Source of the DNA: JANOAR01 sp031411235
GTDB lineage: Bacteria > Verrucomicrobiota > Verrucomicrobiia > Verrucomicrobiales > Verrucomicrobiaceae
DNA: 28,868 nt
NCBI GenBank assembly: GCA_031411235.1
Contig: JANOAR010000302.1
Span: 1-28,868, forward strand
Direction: 5' to 3'
The notes under the pieces were generated by a model. That model searched no databases. It saw only the letters and a program-made list of their open reading frames with translations, and had not been told where the DNA came from. Below, in pieces: positions 15,957-24,409 of this stretch. The translations under genes and the position numbers were made by a program. Each line of letters starts with the position of its first letter. The stretch's first letter is position 1.

Positions 15957-16186
15957 TTCGCCGTGTCGCGCAGCCTAGACTGCTGCGCACGCAGTTCCAG
16001 CTTCCGAGTTAGTTCCATGCTATGCGCCTCCTCGCTCACACGCTCCTCGATTGAGGCTGACGACAGACTGCCAGTCCCAGTTTGCGAGAAAAGCGGCTCG
16101 GGTTTGAAACGGTGAGCCGTCGCCAGCACCTCCTCCAGAATGTCCTCGGTAGTCAGGTGCTTCAAGAGGTCGAGGCGGAGTTTCAT
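15950..16186 (-). CDS. Hypothetical 78-aa protein
   Basis: The frame begins at an ATG at 16186 with MKLRLDLLKHLTTEDILEEV and is highly charged, with a predicted helix at the end (EEAHSMELTRKLELRAQQSRLRD). There is no signal peptide, membrane helix or recognised domain. It lies 89 bases downstream of the clamp-like gene on the same strand and runs into the relic at 15846-15956 by a few bases, so its own 3' end may be altered. The composition is plausible for a real protein, but it could also be a truncated fragment. Confidence 0.4.
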   Translation of the reverse strand: MKLRLDLLKHLTTEDILEEVLATAHRFKPEPLFSQTGTGSLSSASIEERVSEEAHSMELTRKLELRAQQSRLRDTAKS

Positions 16187-16275
16187 GGTTCATAGAATAA
16201 GAGGCAATGGAGGGGATGCAACGAATCAGCGGAGGTGGGCTACGGCTCTGCGCCCGCCTGGGAGAAGGTCTCCGA

Positions 16276-16854
16276 TTACAGAAGGGTTTCTAATTCCAAC
16301 GATTTTTTCTGGTCAATCAGGGCAAGTAGGTCCAGCTCCGTAATGCCAAAAGGAGCCAGCAAGGCAGCGGCCTGTGATACCTGCTGCAGCGAAAGCGCGT
16401 GCGAGTGGACGGCTAGCAATCCTGACTGCTCGATCTGCGCATAAGACAGCCCTGCCATGGCACGAACGATGTCCTCGGGCTCGGCATTCACAGGGATGTC
16501 GATGACTTTCGATCCCACGGGCTGGGCATGGCAAGTCAAGCTGACGCTGCCCACGCGAAGGTGATGGGCGCCTTCCAACGACAGCAGGAGCGGATCATCC
16601 ACCGGCATCACAGAGTTCAAATTGAGCAGCATTTGCCCCGGCACACGGAGCTGCACGCTGCAAATACCGTGCGCCGGAACCGTGACCGAGCCACCACCAA
16701 GTTCGATGAGGATGGAGCCGCCCTCAAAGCTCAGGATCGCCTCCTCACCTTGGCGCTTCGCCGCCGCATTCTTCAGCGACTTCAGCGCTTGCAGAAACGG
16801 GCTACGCGCCACAGACCATTGTGTGATTGGGGCAGGCATGTGCGAGGTGGGCAT
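16276..16854 (-). CDS. Uncharacterised 192-aa protein, possibly sliding-clamp-like fold
   Basis: A start at 16854 sits 4 bases after the stop of the upstream zinc-motif gene; the frame continues further upstream, but that part overlaps that gene's coding region. An initial helix (FLQALKSLKNAAAKRQ) precedes a series of beta strands: EAILSFEGGSILIELGGGS, VTVPAHGICSVQLRVPG, LLNLNSVMPVDD, PLLLSLEGAHHLRVGSVSL. The order helix, strands, ipa-like turn, second helix near LLNL and strands ending in LRVG resembles one domain of the bacterial DNA-polymerase beta clamp. I see this only by pattern, so it is inference. The last 90 residues (IVRAMAGLSYAQIEQSGLL, LDLLALIDQKKSLELETLL) are helical and of unknown role. 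No membrane or export signal. Confidence 0.6.
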   Translation of the reverse strand: MPTSHMPAPITQWSVARSPFLQALKSLKNAAAKRQGEEAILSFEGGSILIELGGGSVTVPAHGICSVQLRVPGQMLLNLNSVMPVDDPLLLSLEGAHHLRVGSVSLTCHAQPVGSKVIDIPVNAEPEDIVRAMAGLSYAQIEQSGLLAVHSHALSLQQVSQAAALLAPFGITELDLLALIDQKKSLELETLL

Positions 16855-16858
16855 AAAG

Positions 16859-17764
16859 CTAACCGTTGGGATCAAAACCTGCTGCCAGCCGCCAGCTACC
16901 GTCGGACTGCTTTGCATAGAGCTGGCCTTGGCCCCAGCCAATGCCTTCGCCGTGTTGGTTGAAACACGGGATGCACATGTTTGCCCATGAGAAATCGCCA
17001 CGCGTTTTGCCATCCACAAAAAGACCTCTCAAACTCAGAGAGCAGGCACAGGAATCACACTGGTCTGCGCCGTGTGCGTGCGTGGGCTCATGGGCTTGAA
17101 CCTCGTCTTGGTTGATCTGCCGGGCCATCACTGCCTCAACTGCATCAACTGGATTGATCTCACACTGTGGCCAGATCGGGCCGGGTGGCCCCTCTTCATC
17201 TGGCTCCTCTTCTTCAATCTCCTCCTCCACATCATCATCGCCTTCGTCATCGTCTTCACCTTCATCAAGAAGCGTGTTCTCCTCGTCGGTTATTGAAATC
17301 GAATAACATTTCTCCGACAAATCAATGCCCGCAACTCCCTCCTGAAAAGAGCAGGCATCGGGCACAATCCAGTGATCGGCGAGATAGTCCGAAAAGTCCG
17401 ACTCCTCTCCTGGGCTGACGCCCCATGTCATGATGGTAAAGGTATCCCCGCCTGATGAAGGACGATAAAAATGGCCACCGCTGCTGATCTGGATGGTTTC
17501 GGAATCCAACGTGATTTCCCACCAGTGATGCGTCTCGATCTCATCAAACCGTTGCTTCGGGCTGGACACGGTGAGGTTCAAGTAGGGCCGGTCTGAAAGA
17601 CGGGGCAGTCGTGCGATGACATGCTGAAGCTTTGCGATGCTTACCTTTTCTGCCGGGCTCACCTGGGTCGCTGCCATGAGTTTCGCCAGCATGGCAGTTG
17701 CTGCGCGGAGGACATCACGGTCATGGTTGTTGAGCAGGCAAAGGGCAGGCGTGTCGTGGTTCAT
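16859..17764 (-). CDS. Uncharacterised 301-aa protein with acidic linker and C-terminal zinc-binding motif
   Basis: The protein starts at an ATG at 17764. A helical N-terminus (1-58) is followed by a beta-rich segment (WWEITLDSETIQISSGGHFY, FTIMTWGVSPGEESDF). Residues about 161-193 are almost entirely Asp/Glu. The C-terminal part has C236, C239, C241 and C264, C267 in CDSCACSL and NMCIPCF, a likely zinc site, followed by GEGIGWGQGQLYAKQSDGSW. I do not recognise the family. It is the first gene of a two-gene operon with the clamp-like protein. It begins just after a stray copy of the methyltransferase 3' end, so it may be native to the site into which the system was inserted. Confidence 0.65.
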   Translation of the reverse strand: MNHDTPALCLLNNHDRDVLRAATAMLAKLMAATQVSPAEKVSIAKLQHVIARLPRLSDRPYLNLTVSSPKQRFDEIETHHWWEITLDSETIQISSGGHFYRPSSGGDTFTIMTWGVSPGEESDFSDYLADHWIVPDACSFQEGVAGIDLSEKCYSISITDEENTLLDEGEDDDEGDDDVEEEIEEEEPDEEGPPGPIWPQCEINPVDAVEAVMARQINQDEVQAHEPTHAHGADQCDSCACSLSLRGLFVDGKTRGDFSWANMCIPCFNQHGEGIGWGQGQLYAKQSDGSWRLAAGFDPNG

Positions 17765-17785
17765 AATCTTGATCTTGGTTACAGG

Positions 17786-17823
17786 CGGCGGATGCAGGTG
17801 CCTTCGGCTTCGAGGCGCTAGTC
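17786..17823. repeat. Stray copy of the methyltransferase gene 3' end
   Basis: Matches 19136-19173 at 36 of 38 positions. On the minus strand it reads LEAEGTCIRRL followed by a stop; the true gene end reads LEAEGTFIRRV and stop. An upstream codon AAG has become TAG. The two copies flank rhuM and the small frameshifted gene as direct repeats about 1.35 kb apart. Confidence 0.88.
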
Positions 17824-17848
17824 CTGGATGAGTTGTGCGTCGGGATCA

Positions 17849-18901
17849 TCAAGCGTCTGGCTTTTTCTTTCGGGTGCTGCTTTTGGGTTTCGGCAGGCTC
17901 TTCACCACGCGATCAAAGTCCGACTCGTAACGCCGATCCTGCTCCACGCGGAAGACCACATAAGCTTCCTCCGCCAAGGCCTGGGCGACAGCGTGCGAGA
18001 CACGCCCTTTGTCTTGCAGGATGTCCTGTTCATTGAATTGCAGGAAGGCATCCAGCCTGGTTTCCCAGTCCGCCATTTTCATCAGGCGGCCACGGCTGGC
18101 CTGAAACTCGGCGTGGTCCAGATACATATCCACGATGTGATTCAGTGTCTTGAGTTCATCCGCTTTCAGGTAGTTCTTCGCCGTGCCGATGTCGCCCTTC
18201 AAGACCTTGCCGCCAGGGCCTTTGCGCCAGCTTGTCAGGCCCATGGTGGGATGAGTGGCATCGGCACGTTCCGCGATCAACTCCGCTGCCGTGTGCCCGG
18301 TGATGGCGAAGTGCAGCTTGTTCTGCACCGTGGCGAAGAATCGCTCGGCAGCAGCGGTGTTGGGTGAGTAGTCCGCCGCTGTCGCGTAGATGTCCGTGAT
18401 CTTCTGATACATCATGCGCTCGCTGGCGCGAATCTCTCGCACCTCATCAAGCAACTCCATGAAGTAACTTTGGTCGTAGCGGCTACCGCGCTTGAAGCGC
18501 TCCTTGTCGATGGCGAAGCCCTTCAAGATGTAGTCCTTCAGCCGGTCCGTGGCCCAGGTGCGGAACTGCGTGGCGCGCGGGCTGCTCACCCGGTAGCCGA
18601 CGGCGATGATGGCCTCCAGACTGTAGAAAGTGACCTTCCGCATGACCTCACGTCCGCCCTCGATTTGAACTACCGAGGATTCCTCGGTAGTTGCCGCCGG
18701 GTCCAACTCCCTCTCGGCGAATATCTTTTTCAAATGCAGGCCGATATTGTCCGTGGAGCACTCATACAGCTCAGCCATGAGCTTCTGCGTCAGCCAGACG
18801 TTCTCGTTTTGGAAGCGCACCTCCACGCGGGTCTGGCCGTCCTCGGTGCTGAAGATGGTGATGTCATCGTAGCGTTCGGGCTGATTAAGATTGGGATTCA
18901 T
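17849..18901 (-). CDS. rhuM: RhuM family protein
   Basis: A 350-aa protein starting at an ATG at 18901. The N-terminal part (FSTEDGQTRVEVRFQNENVWLTQKLMAELYECSTDNIGLHLKKIF) with EVMRKVTFYSLEAIIAVGYRVSSPRATQFRTWAT is the diagnostic RhuM/Bro-like KilA-N-type DNA-binding region. The rest (TSWRKGPGGKVLKGDIGTAKNYL, LDHAEFQASRGRLMKMADW) matches the family's C-terminal half in order. The length is normal. RhuM genes were named as a virulence-associated family and are often lodged in restriction-modification and other mobile loci; the biochemical role is unsettled. Here it begins 3 bases after the frameshifted small gene and is bracketed by copies of the methyltransferase tail. Confidence 0.92.
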   Translation of the reverse strand: MNPNLNQPERYDDITIFSTEDGQTRVEVRFQNENVWLTQKLMAELYECSTDNIGLHLKKIFAERELDPAATTEESSVVQIEGGREVMRKVTFYSLEAIIAVGYRVSSPRATQFRTWATDRLKDYILKGFAIDKERFKRGSRYDQSYFMELLDEVREIRASERMMYQKITDIYATAADYSPNTAAAERFFATVQNKLHFAITGHTAAELIAERADATHPTMGLTSWRKGPGGKVLKGDIGTAKNYLKADELKTLNHIVDMYLDHAEFQASRGRLMKMADWETRLDAFLQFNEQDILQDKGRVSHAVAQALAEEAYVVFRVEQDRRYESDFDRVVKSLPKPKSSTRKKKPDA

Positions 18902-18904
18902 AAG

Positions 18905-19125
18905 TCAGGCTTTGGCTTGCTTGCGGGCTCTGGGCTCGAAGTCGCTCATGGTTTGTCGTTGGCAGATCGGGGCGATTACGTCTTTATCATTCAGTCCAAA
19001 GGCAGTTCTCCTGACAGGGCAAACAGCTTTCGCTCCCGTTCTGCCTGCGCCCGATCTCGCAGCACGCTCAAAGGCCGCAGGCTTTTGTCAGCATCGGGAT
19101 CAAAGGGGGCGGGCGGGGCTTTCAT
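18905..19125 (-). pseudogene. Small conserved-looking gene, about 73 aa, with one frameshift
   Basis: The ATG at 19125 is 3 bases after the methyltransferase stop. It reads MKAPPAPFDPDADKSLRPL then VLRDRAQAERERKLFALSGELP and ends at a stop at 18991. The adjacent frame continues FGLNDKDVIAPICQRQTMSDF and ends PRARKQAKA at 18905, 3 bases before rhuM. A one-base loss near 18998-19002 joins them into one continuous, basic, helical protein. No canonical slippery heptamer is visible. The position after the methyltransferase suggests an accessory part of that system. I do not recognise the family. Confidence 0.6.
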
Positions 19126-19128
19126 GAC

Positions 19129-22100
19129 TCAGACTCGGCGGATGAAGGTGCCTTCGGCTTCGAGGCGCTTGTCGCGGAGGAGGCCGTTGATGAGGGACTT
19201 GGTGGTGTCTTCGATCTGGCTGCTCTTGCGTTGGAAGCCGAACCAGCGGGCATAGAGGCGCGCGGTTTCTTCGCGCTCGATCCAGACACGGCCACCTTCG
19301 GAGATGGCAGCGAGGAACTGCTCCTTCATGAAGTCGCGGTCGTCCTCCTCCATCTCGCGGATGCTGGCGCGGTTGACGCGCAGTTCGCTGTTGTCGTTGA
19401 GGAGGATGCATCGGCGCACGGCGGTGCGGATGGCGTTGTCGATGTCCTGGGCGATCACCCTGCCTGCACGCTGGTAGCCGAGGGCGTAGGCAGTCTGTTG
19501 GATGGCGGTGTCGCGGTCACAGGGGCCGTGCTCGGTGAGCACCTCGCGCAGGTGGGCAAGGATGTCGTTTTTGTCCGGCGTCTCGCGAGGGACTGAAACT
19601 AACGGCGTTGGCGTGGTATGGATGGCGCGCTTCGACTGCTGCGGCTGAATGGGGAGTTCATCGGCATGGGCGAAGAGTTCATGGGGTCCCCATGGCGATG
19701 GTGATGGCGATGGCGGCGGGATTGCTGCGCGCTGGGTCGGCGGTGCTGGTGAGTCTGCTGTTGTCGCTTCCTCTTCATCGTCAGCCATAGCTGCTGGTAC
19801 CGGTAGAGACGGCACGGCTCGTGCGCGCTTGCGGGTGGGTGTGGTAGTGCGGGTGGGGGCCAGGGATGATTCGATGAGGGCGATCTCATCCGGCGTCAGG
19901 TCGAAGAGGCGATAGACGATTTGGTCGATCTCGGCTTCGTGAACACTGAGTGTGGCGTCGTCACCCCGTTGCGCGGCGGCGGCGCAAGCGTCGGCCAACT
20001 GACTCAATCGGACTTTGTCGGCGGGACTGGCGGGTGGGATAGGAATAGGGCGTTGATTCTGAATCAACGTCTGTATATATCCATTCTGAAGCACTGTAGA
20101 AGTCATCAACAGAAACCACCAGATGACAGATGAGTTCAGGATCACAGCGAGGTCAGGCGTGGCTCCAGCGATGAGGTAGAGCGCATCGTTGTGATAAAAA
20201 CCTCGCCCATCATAGCAATAAGCTCCACGATTGACGAAGCGCCCGAGAATGATCTTGGGTTCAGGGAAAAGGCTCAGATATTCAATCGATGGGTTGTTAT
20301 CAAGTTCAAGCCAATGGTGCTGGCCTTCATCGTTCCCAGCACGCGAACTTGTGCATTGCCCCCGTGCTTTGAGCATTGTTTCGAACTGCGTGAGATGATC
20401 CAGAATCGCCGGATAGTTTTTAAGTTGGCTGTGAAAACCAAACGGGAACACGATCAAATAAAGGTTCTGTGGTTCGACTCGCCAGCGCTTCACGTCTCTT
20501 CCTCGAAGGAATGGTTTAATAAGATCGGCGGATTTTTTGTCTTCAGCAATGAGCCGATTGCGCGTTTCTTCATCAATGACGAAGGCTTCATTAAAGCCAG
20601 TTTTGATGCCATAGAAGAAACGGCCATTCACATAGTCCATTAGCGGTGTTCCTCGCGCCCGGAGTTTGGTCATCAGTGCGATGGAGTCCCGCTTTTCTAG
20701 ACTCCAGCCATTCGGATCGAGACTTTTCTGAGCGACAAAAAACGAAGTATCTTCAAGCACCGTGAGAAGACGATTGAGTGCCGTTTCAGGCTGCCAGTTG
20801 CACACAGAGATGTCGTGTCCTTTCGCTGGCGCTCGCTTGCTGCCGATGAGGATAGATGCATACGCGATGGCATCGAAGACTGGCGCATCGCCGAAGTCGA
20901 TAAGGCTGTGCAGCGTAAGTTTGGAGGCGAGGAAGGGGCGAAGCTTGGAGCCGTAGCCTGCGCGGAAGTATTTGTTGGAAGTGATGAAGGTGAGGACTCC
21001 ACCGGGCTTGAGCAGATTGACGGACTGCTCGTAGAAGAAGATGAGCAAGTCCGCACGGCTCGCGGCGACTTCGTAGCGCTCACGCAGCAGGGGCGCATAA
21101 TGGCTGATGGTCTCGTGACGGACATACGGCGGATTCGCAATCACGATGTCGAAACCGCCCTGCGCGAAGACTTCGCCGAAGTGGAGTTGCCAGAGGAAGG
21201 TGGGGTTCTGCTCGTCATCGAACCATGCGCGCAATTGGGCGAGAATCTGGTCCTGGGTCTTCGCGGTTTGCTTGGCGCAATTGTCGATGAGAGTGAGGCG
21301 ATGATGGAACTCGCGGGCTGAGGCGGTGAGAGCAGCAAGCCGTTCACCGTTGGTGAAGTCGGTTTCCAACTTCATCCAGGTGAAGACTTCTTCGCCGAGA
21401 TCCGCGAGTGAACGATACAGCTCAAAACGAGCCTCGCGCTTTTCAGGAACACGCTGTGCAGCGAACAGCTTGTGCTTGGCAGTGACCAAATGATCTCGAG
21501 CTGCGATGAAGCGTGCATTGTTCGGAGGCTCCTTGTCGAGCCTCACCGGCTCGCCCCGGATGTATTCGATGAGGGAGTCGGCGCGGTGGATCTTGTAATC
21601 GAGGTTGGGGAGCGGGCGGGGCTGGTCTTCATCGACGACGAGGGCGAGCCAGAAGCGGAGGCGGGCGATCTCGACGGCACCGGGATCGAGATCGACGCCG
21701 TGAATGCTGTTCTGAATGATGCGGCGCTTGAGCTTGGCGCGTTCCTCGGGCGTGTTGAGTTCCCAGTTGAGGGTGAGGCGGGTCCACAGAATCTCTTGCA
21801 GCAGGCCGATGGGGAAGGCACCGGAACCGATGGCGGGATCGCAGATTTTGACGTCATCGAGCAGCGTGGCGATGCGGTGGGCGTGCTGATGGACGAAGCC
21901 GCCTTTGGGGTGGTTGGCGGGGTCTTTTTCGTTGAGCAGGAGGGGCAGCTCCGCGTGCTCGCCGAGGTGGGTTTGCAGGTAGTGCTGGAGGCTCTGGCGG
22001 GCCATGTATTGGACGATGGCCTTGGGGGTGTAGTAGGCACCCTTGTCTTTGTTGTCTTCCAGGAGGTTCTCGAAGATGTGGCCGAGCATTTCGGGGTCGA

Positions 22101-23208
22101 TGCCGACCTCGTGGTCCTCGGGGTCATTCTCGTCGATGGTGAAGTGGTATTGGCCGAAGAAGTCGAGCAGGGCGCGGAAATGCTCGGCCGGGAAGTCGAG
22201 GGCGTGCAGGGGCTCGGCGTCGTTTTCAAACAAGCCGCCATTGAGGTAAGGGATGCGGGTGCCGGTGGGAGCGAAGAGATCGCCGGTACGCTCCGCGTTG
22301 TTAAGCGCATCAAAGAAGAGCGGGATGAGCCAGCGGGAGTGGAAGCGATGGGCGTCCTTCTGGGATAAGGCGTGGCTGAAGTAGCTGTTGAGGAAGTCAG
22401 CATCGCCGCCAGTCCAGGATTTGCCGCCCGCCTTGCAGCCCATCCAGCCTTTCTTTTGCAGGAAGTGGAGGAAGACCAGGCGCCCGAGCAGGCGCTTGAC
22501 GAAGTCGCGGACGGGTTTGTCGGCTTTGTCCTGGTCGGCCTGTTCGCTGTGTTTCGTAATGCCAAAGGCGGTGCGCGTGGACTTGGCGTTTTCGGGCGCG
22601 AGCAGATGGGCGGTGAAGGTTTCGTAGTGCTTCTTGTAGTCCTTGAAAAAGTCCTTGTTCAGGCGCTCGACGGAGAAGGCTTTTTCCACCTCCTGGAGCG
22701 TGAGGTGCTCGCCCTTTTCGCGCATTTCGGCCAGGCGTCCGGCGGCGGTGCGGCAGGGCTCGTTGGGGCCGAGCAGGAAGGTGTAGCGACGCGGGGCGGT
22801 CTGGGTGGTGGTTATTTCCAGGGTGTCGTCATCGAGCTGGCTGCGCTTGCAGGCATAGGTGAGCCGCCAGTCGGGTTTGCCGGGCTGGTGGAACACGGCG
22901 AGCACAGCGGTGGTGCTGGCTTCATCAATGAAGCGGGCGACGAAATTGCGCAGGGCGACGCGGTTGCGGGCGAGCTTGATTTGATCCGCCACATGGACTT
23001 CGAGGAGAGCGATGGTGCTGCCGTCTGGCAGCTCAATGGTGCCGATCTGGTCGGTGCTGGTAACGTCATCGCACCTAGCGATGATGGTCTGAGGTGACTG
23101 GAGAAGCTTGAGGGTGCCGCTGGGAAGGAAGTCGATGAGAATGCTTTGCCACGTTTCATGGCGGTAGGGCTGGCGCAGGAGGGGCTGAAAGTGGACGGGG
23201 ATGAGCAT
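19129..23208 (-). CDS. Eco57I-type DNA adenine methyltransferase / type IIG-like restriction-modification protein
   Basis: A 1359-aa protein. The N-terminal 200 residues contain a beta-rich segment with IALLEVHVADQIKLARNRVALRNFV, a conserved opening of this family; no clear nuclease motif with lysine is visible. The methyltransferase core follows: GAYYTPKAIV (390), motif I DPAIGSGAF (457-465) for S-adenosylmethionine, and motif IV NPPY (692-695) for N6-adenine methylation. FLRGRDVKRW (900-909) marks a TaqI-like target-recognition region, with LNSSVIWWFLL further on. A Pro/Asp-rich linker (about 1120-1190, coded partly by hexamer repeats near 19692-19716) leads to a winged-helix-like end (LREVLTEHGPCDRDTAIQQTAYALGYQRAGRV) resembling DUF3320. 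The gene starts 4 bases after the PIN-toxin stop. It probably protects host DNA and sets target choice for the helicase-nuclease upstream. Confidence 0.88.
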   Translation of the reverse strand: MLIPVHFQPLLRQPYRHETWQSILIDFLPSGTLKLLQSPQTIIARCDDVTSTDQIGTIELPDGSTIALLEVHVADQIKLARNRVALRNFVARFIDEASTTAVLAVFHQPGKPDWRLTYACKRSQLDDDTLEITTTQTAPRRYTFLLGPNEPCRTAAGRLAEMREKGEHLTLQEVEKAFSVERLNKDFFKDYKKHYETFTAHLLAPENAKSTRTAFGITKHSEQADQDKADKPVRDFVKRLLGRLVFLHFLQKKGWMGCKAGGKSWTGGDADFLNSYFSHALSQKDAHRFHSRWLIPLFFDALNNAERTGDLFAPTGTRIPYLNGGLFENDAEPLHALDFPAEHFRALLDFFGQYHFTIDENDPEDHEVGIDPEMLGHIFENLLEDNKDKGAYYTPKAIVQYMARQSLQHYLQTHLGEHAELPLLLNEKDPANHPKGGFVHQHAHRIATLLDDVKICDPAIGSGAFPIGLLQEILWTRLTLNWELNTPEERAKLKRRIIQNSIHGVDLDPGAVEIARLRFWLALVVDEDQPRPLPNLDYKIHRADSLIEYIRGEPVRLDKEPPNNARFIAARDHLVTAKHKLFAAQRVPEKREARFELYRSLADLGEEVFTWMKLETDFTNGERLAALTASAREFHHRLTLIDNCAKQTAKTQDQILAQLRAWFDDEQNPTFLWQLHFGEVFAQGGFDIVIANPPYVRHETISHYAPLLRERYEVAASRADLLIFFYEQSVNLLKPGGVLTFITSNKYFRAGYGSKLRPFLASKLTLHSLIDFGDAPVFDAIAYASILIGSKRAPAKGHDISVCNWQPETALNRLLTVLEDTSFFVAQKSLDPNGWSLEKRDSIALMTKLRARGTPLMDYVNGRFFYGIKTGFNEAFVIDEETRNRLIAEDKKSADLIKPFLRGRDVKRWRVEPQNLYLIVFPFGFHSQLKNYPAILDHLTQFETMLKARGQCTSSRAGNDEGQHHWLELDNNPSIEYLSLFPEPKIILGRFVNRGAYCYDGRGFYHNDALYLIAGATPDLAVILNSSVIWWFLLMTSTVLQNGYIQTLIQNQRPIPIPPASPADKVRLSQLADACAAAAQRGDDATLSVHEAEIDQIVYRLFDLTPDEIALIESSLAPTRTTTPTRKRARAVPSLPVPAAMADDEEEATTADSPAPPTQRAAIPPPSPSPSPWGPHELFAHADELPIQPQQSKRAIHTTPTPLVSVPRETPDKNDILAHLREVLTEHGPCDRDTAIQQTAYALGYQRAGRVIAQDIDNAIRTAVRRCILLNDNSELRVNRASIREMEEDDRDFMKEQFLAAISEGGRVWIEREETARLYARWFGFQRKSSQIEDTTKSLINGLLRDKRLEAEGTFIRRV
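19136..19173. repeat. Methyltransferase 3' end, parent copy of the direct repeat
   Basis: The native 3' end of the methyltransferase gene; partner of 17786-17823 (2 differences in 38 bases). Confidence 0.88.
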
Positions 23209-23211
23209 GGC

Positions 23212-23607
23212 TTAGCGGGTGTCGAGAGTCGGGAGATCAGGTCGTGCGATGAGTTTTTCATCGGAGGTGACCAGTGTGCAGCCTTTCAGGGCAGAGGTGG
23301 CGGCGATGATGCGGTCCGCAGGATCGCCATGGAAGTCGGCAGGCCAGCGGTAGGCGGCCAGGGCGACCTCGGCAGTGATGGGGAGCAGCCGGATGCGCTG
23401 AGAAGGCATGGACTGGCTAACCCAGACGTCGATGGGCAGCGGCAGGAAGAGCTTACCTTTATGCACCTTCTGCGCGACTTCGACAATGCTCATGGGCGAG
23501 AGATAAAGCAGTGTCTCGCCTTGGAGCGCGTTTCGTGTGGCCTGGGATAATTCCTCGGGGCGGTGGAAGAGCCGCAGCCAGGCATTGGTGTCGAGGAGGT
23601 AGGGCAT
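23212..23607 (-). CDS. PIN-domain toxin (VapC-like), TA module 1
   Basis: A 131-aa protein. MPYLLDTNAWLRLF opens the PIN fold; acidic site residues are D6, E43 (SPMSIVEVAQK), D98 (DPADRIIAATS) and D116 (VTSDEKL), all present. PIN toxins are ribonucleases, usually against tRNA or rRNA, held in check by a cognate antitoxin. Start 23607 is chosen because the PIN fold begins immediately; the frame runs further upstream into the antitoxin. It starts 23 bases after the antitoxin stop and ends 3 bases before the methyltransferase start, so the TA module is transcriptionally embedded in the defence operon. Confidence 0.9.
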   Translation of the reverse strand: MPYLLDTNAWLRLFHRPEELSQATRNALQGETLLYLSPMSIVEVAQKVHKGKLFLPLPIDVWVSQSMPSQRIRLLPITAEVALAAYRWPADFHGDPADRIIAATSALKGCTLVTSDEKLIARPDLPTLDTR

Positions 23608-23630
23608 GGAACCGGGGGATTGAGCGCGGC

Positions 23631-23900
23631 CTAGAGTTGATCGTCTGTGGTCGCGTCTTCCCATTCATTGGGCTCGAAAGCGGGGTCTTCAAGAGTGCAG
23701 CCTGGGGCCAGGGTGAAGCCTGCACCGGTGCCGATCCAATCGGCAATGGTGCCGGTGGTCTGCGCGGGCAAGGGACTGACCAGGGCGAGCGGCCCCTCGG
23801 CGCCCATAATTTCCAAGATGGTGTGCTGACGCTGGGCTGTGGCGAGTTCCTCGACACAGTGGCCGGCAAACTGGCTGAGAGAGATTTGTCGAGTGCTCAT
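23631..23900 (-). CDS. Antitoxin of TA module 1 (Phd/YefM-like position)
   Basis: An 89-aa protein starting MSTRQISLSQFAGHCVEEL. The first 30 residues are 50-60% similar by eye to the antitoxin at 24399-24827 (MSTRQLSITDFAAHCLDEI, then a shared TxLEI). The remaining 58 residues are acidic with DPAFEPNEWED near the end, typical of a toxin-binding tail. Position before a PIN toxin and the short strand-helix start support a Phd/YefM-type antitoxin, which would repress its own promoter. The family name is by analogy; the role is well supported by context. Confidence 0.8.
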   Translation of the reverse strand: MSTRQISLSQFAGHCVEELATAQRQHTILEIMGAEGPLALVSPLPAQTTGTIADWIGTGAGFTLAPGCTLEDPAFEPNEWEDATTDDQL

Positions 23901-23990
23901 AAGGCTAGACTAGGGTTGGGGAGACAAAGGTCAATGCGCGGCGAAGGACTTGGAAAGGATGATGGCCGGGGCGAGGTCGGCGGTGGAGAG
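23893..23990. repeat. Stray copy of the helicase 3' end plus antitoxin leader
   Basis: Aligns without gaps to 24820-24917 (84 of 98 positions). The 60 bases 23931-23990 encode LSTADLAPAIILSKSFAAH and a stop, the last residues of the helicase with one change (E to K). Of five changed codons, four are synonymous. The rest of the repeat is the antitoxin leader and first codons. Confidence 0.9.
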
Positions 23991-24019
23991 ATTGATCTGA
24001 TTGGCCTCATGACGAAACG

Positions 24020-24409
24020 CTACGGCTCATGGATGAGGGTAAGGCCGGGGACATTTTTGAAATGCTTGGCATTATGGGTGGCCAGGGGCATTTGGTGATG
24101 AAGCGCCGTTGCGGCTATCCACGAATCAGCAAGCGACATGGGCTGGGCACGCATGGTGCGTCCCACCAATTCCGCCCACGCCCAGGCAAGGTGGCTGTCG
24201 AAGGGGAGCACAACGAAGCGTGAGCGGATAAAGCTTTCCAATTGGTGCTTGCGCGCTTCGGACCAATTTCTCTCGAAAGGCCAGCGATAAAGCTCGGCGA
24301 CAGTCATGAATGAAATGTGTAGCCGCTGCCCCTGGAAATGGGGCAGATAGGCGGTGGCCCTGCTGTCTTTTTTGAAAAGGTAACTAACAATGTTGGTATC
24401 AAGCAGCAT
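24020..24409 (-). CDS. PIN-domain toxin (VapC-like), TA module 2
   Basis: A 129-aa protein starting MLLDTNIVSYLFKKD. Acidic residues D4, E39 (TVAELYRW), D95 (SLADSWIAATA) and an Asn near 113 complete a PIN active site. This pattern, with LAWAWAEL and ADSWIAATAL, is closer to the FitB/VapC branch than the toxin of module 1 is, so the two toxins are not recent duplicates even though their antitoxins are related. The gene overlaps the antitoxin end by 11 bases. It is followed by the stray helicase tail copy at 23931-23990. Confidence 0.9.
   Translation of the reverse strand: MLLDTNIVSYLFKKDSRATAYLPHFQGQRLHISFMTVAELYRWPFERNWSEARKHQLESFIRSRFVVLPFDSHLAWAWAELVGRTMRAQPMSLADSWIAATALHHQMPLATHNAKHFKNVPGLTLIHEP

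Noticed and set aside
15592..15990. Minus-strand 132-codon open frame
   Set aside because: It overlaps the cytochrome-SHD1 gene and the relic in a different frame; the translation looks like Arg/Cys/His-rich noise.
18991..19010. Programmed ribosomal frameshift in the small gene
   Set aside because: A minus-one shift would join the frames, but no canonical slippery heptamer or stem is visible, so a simple base loss is more likely.
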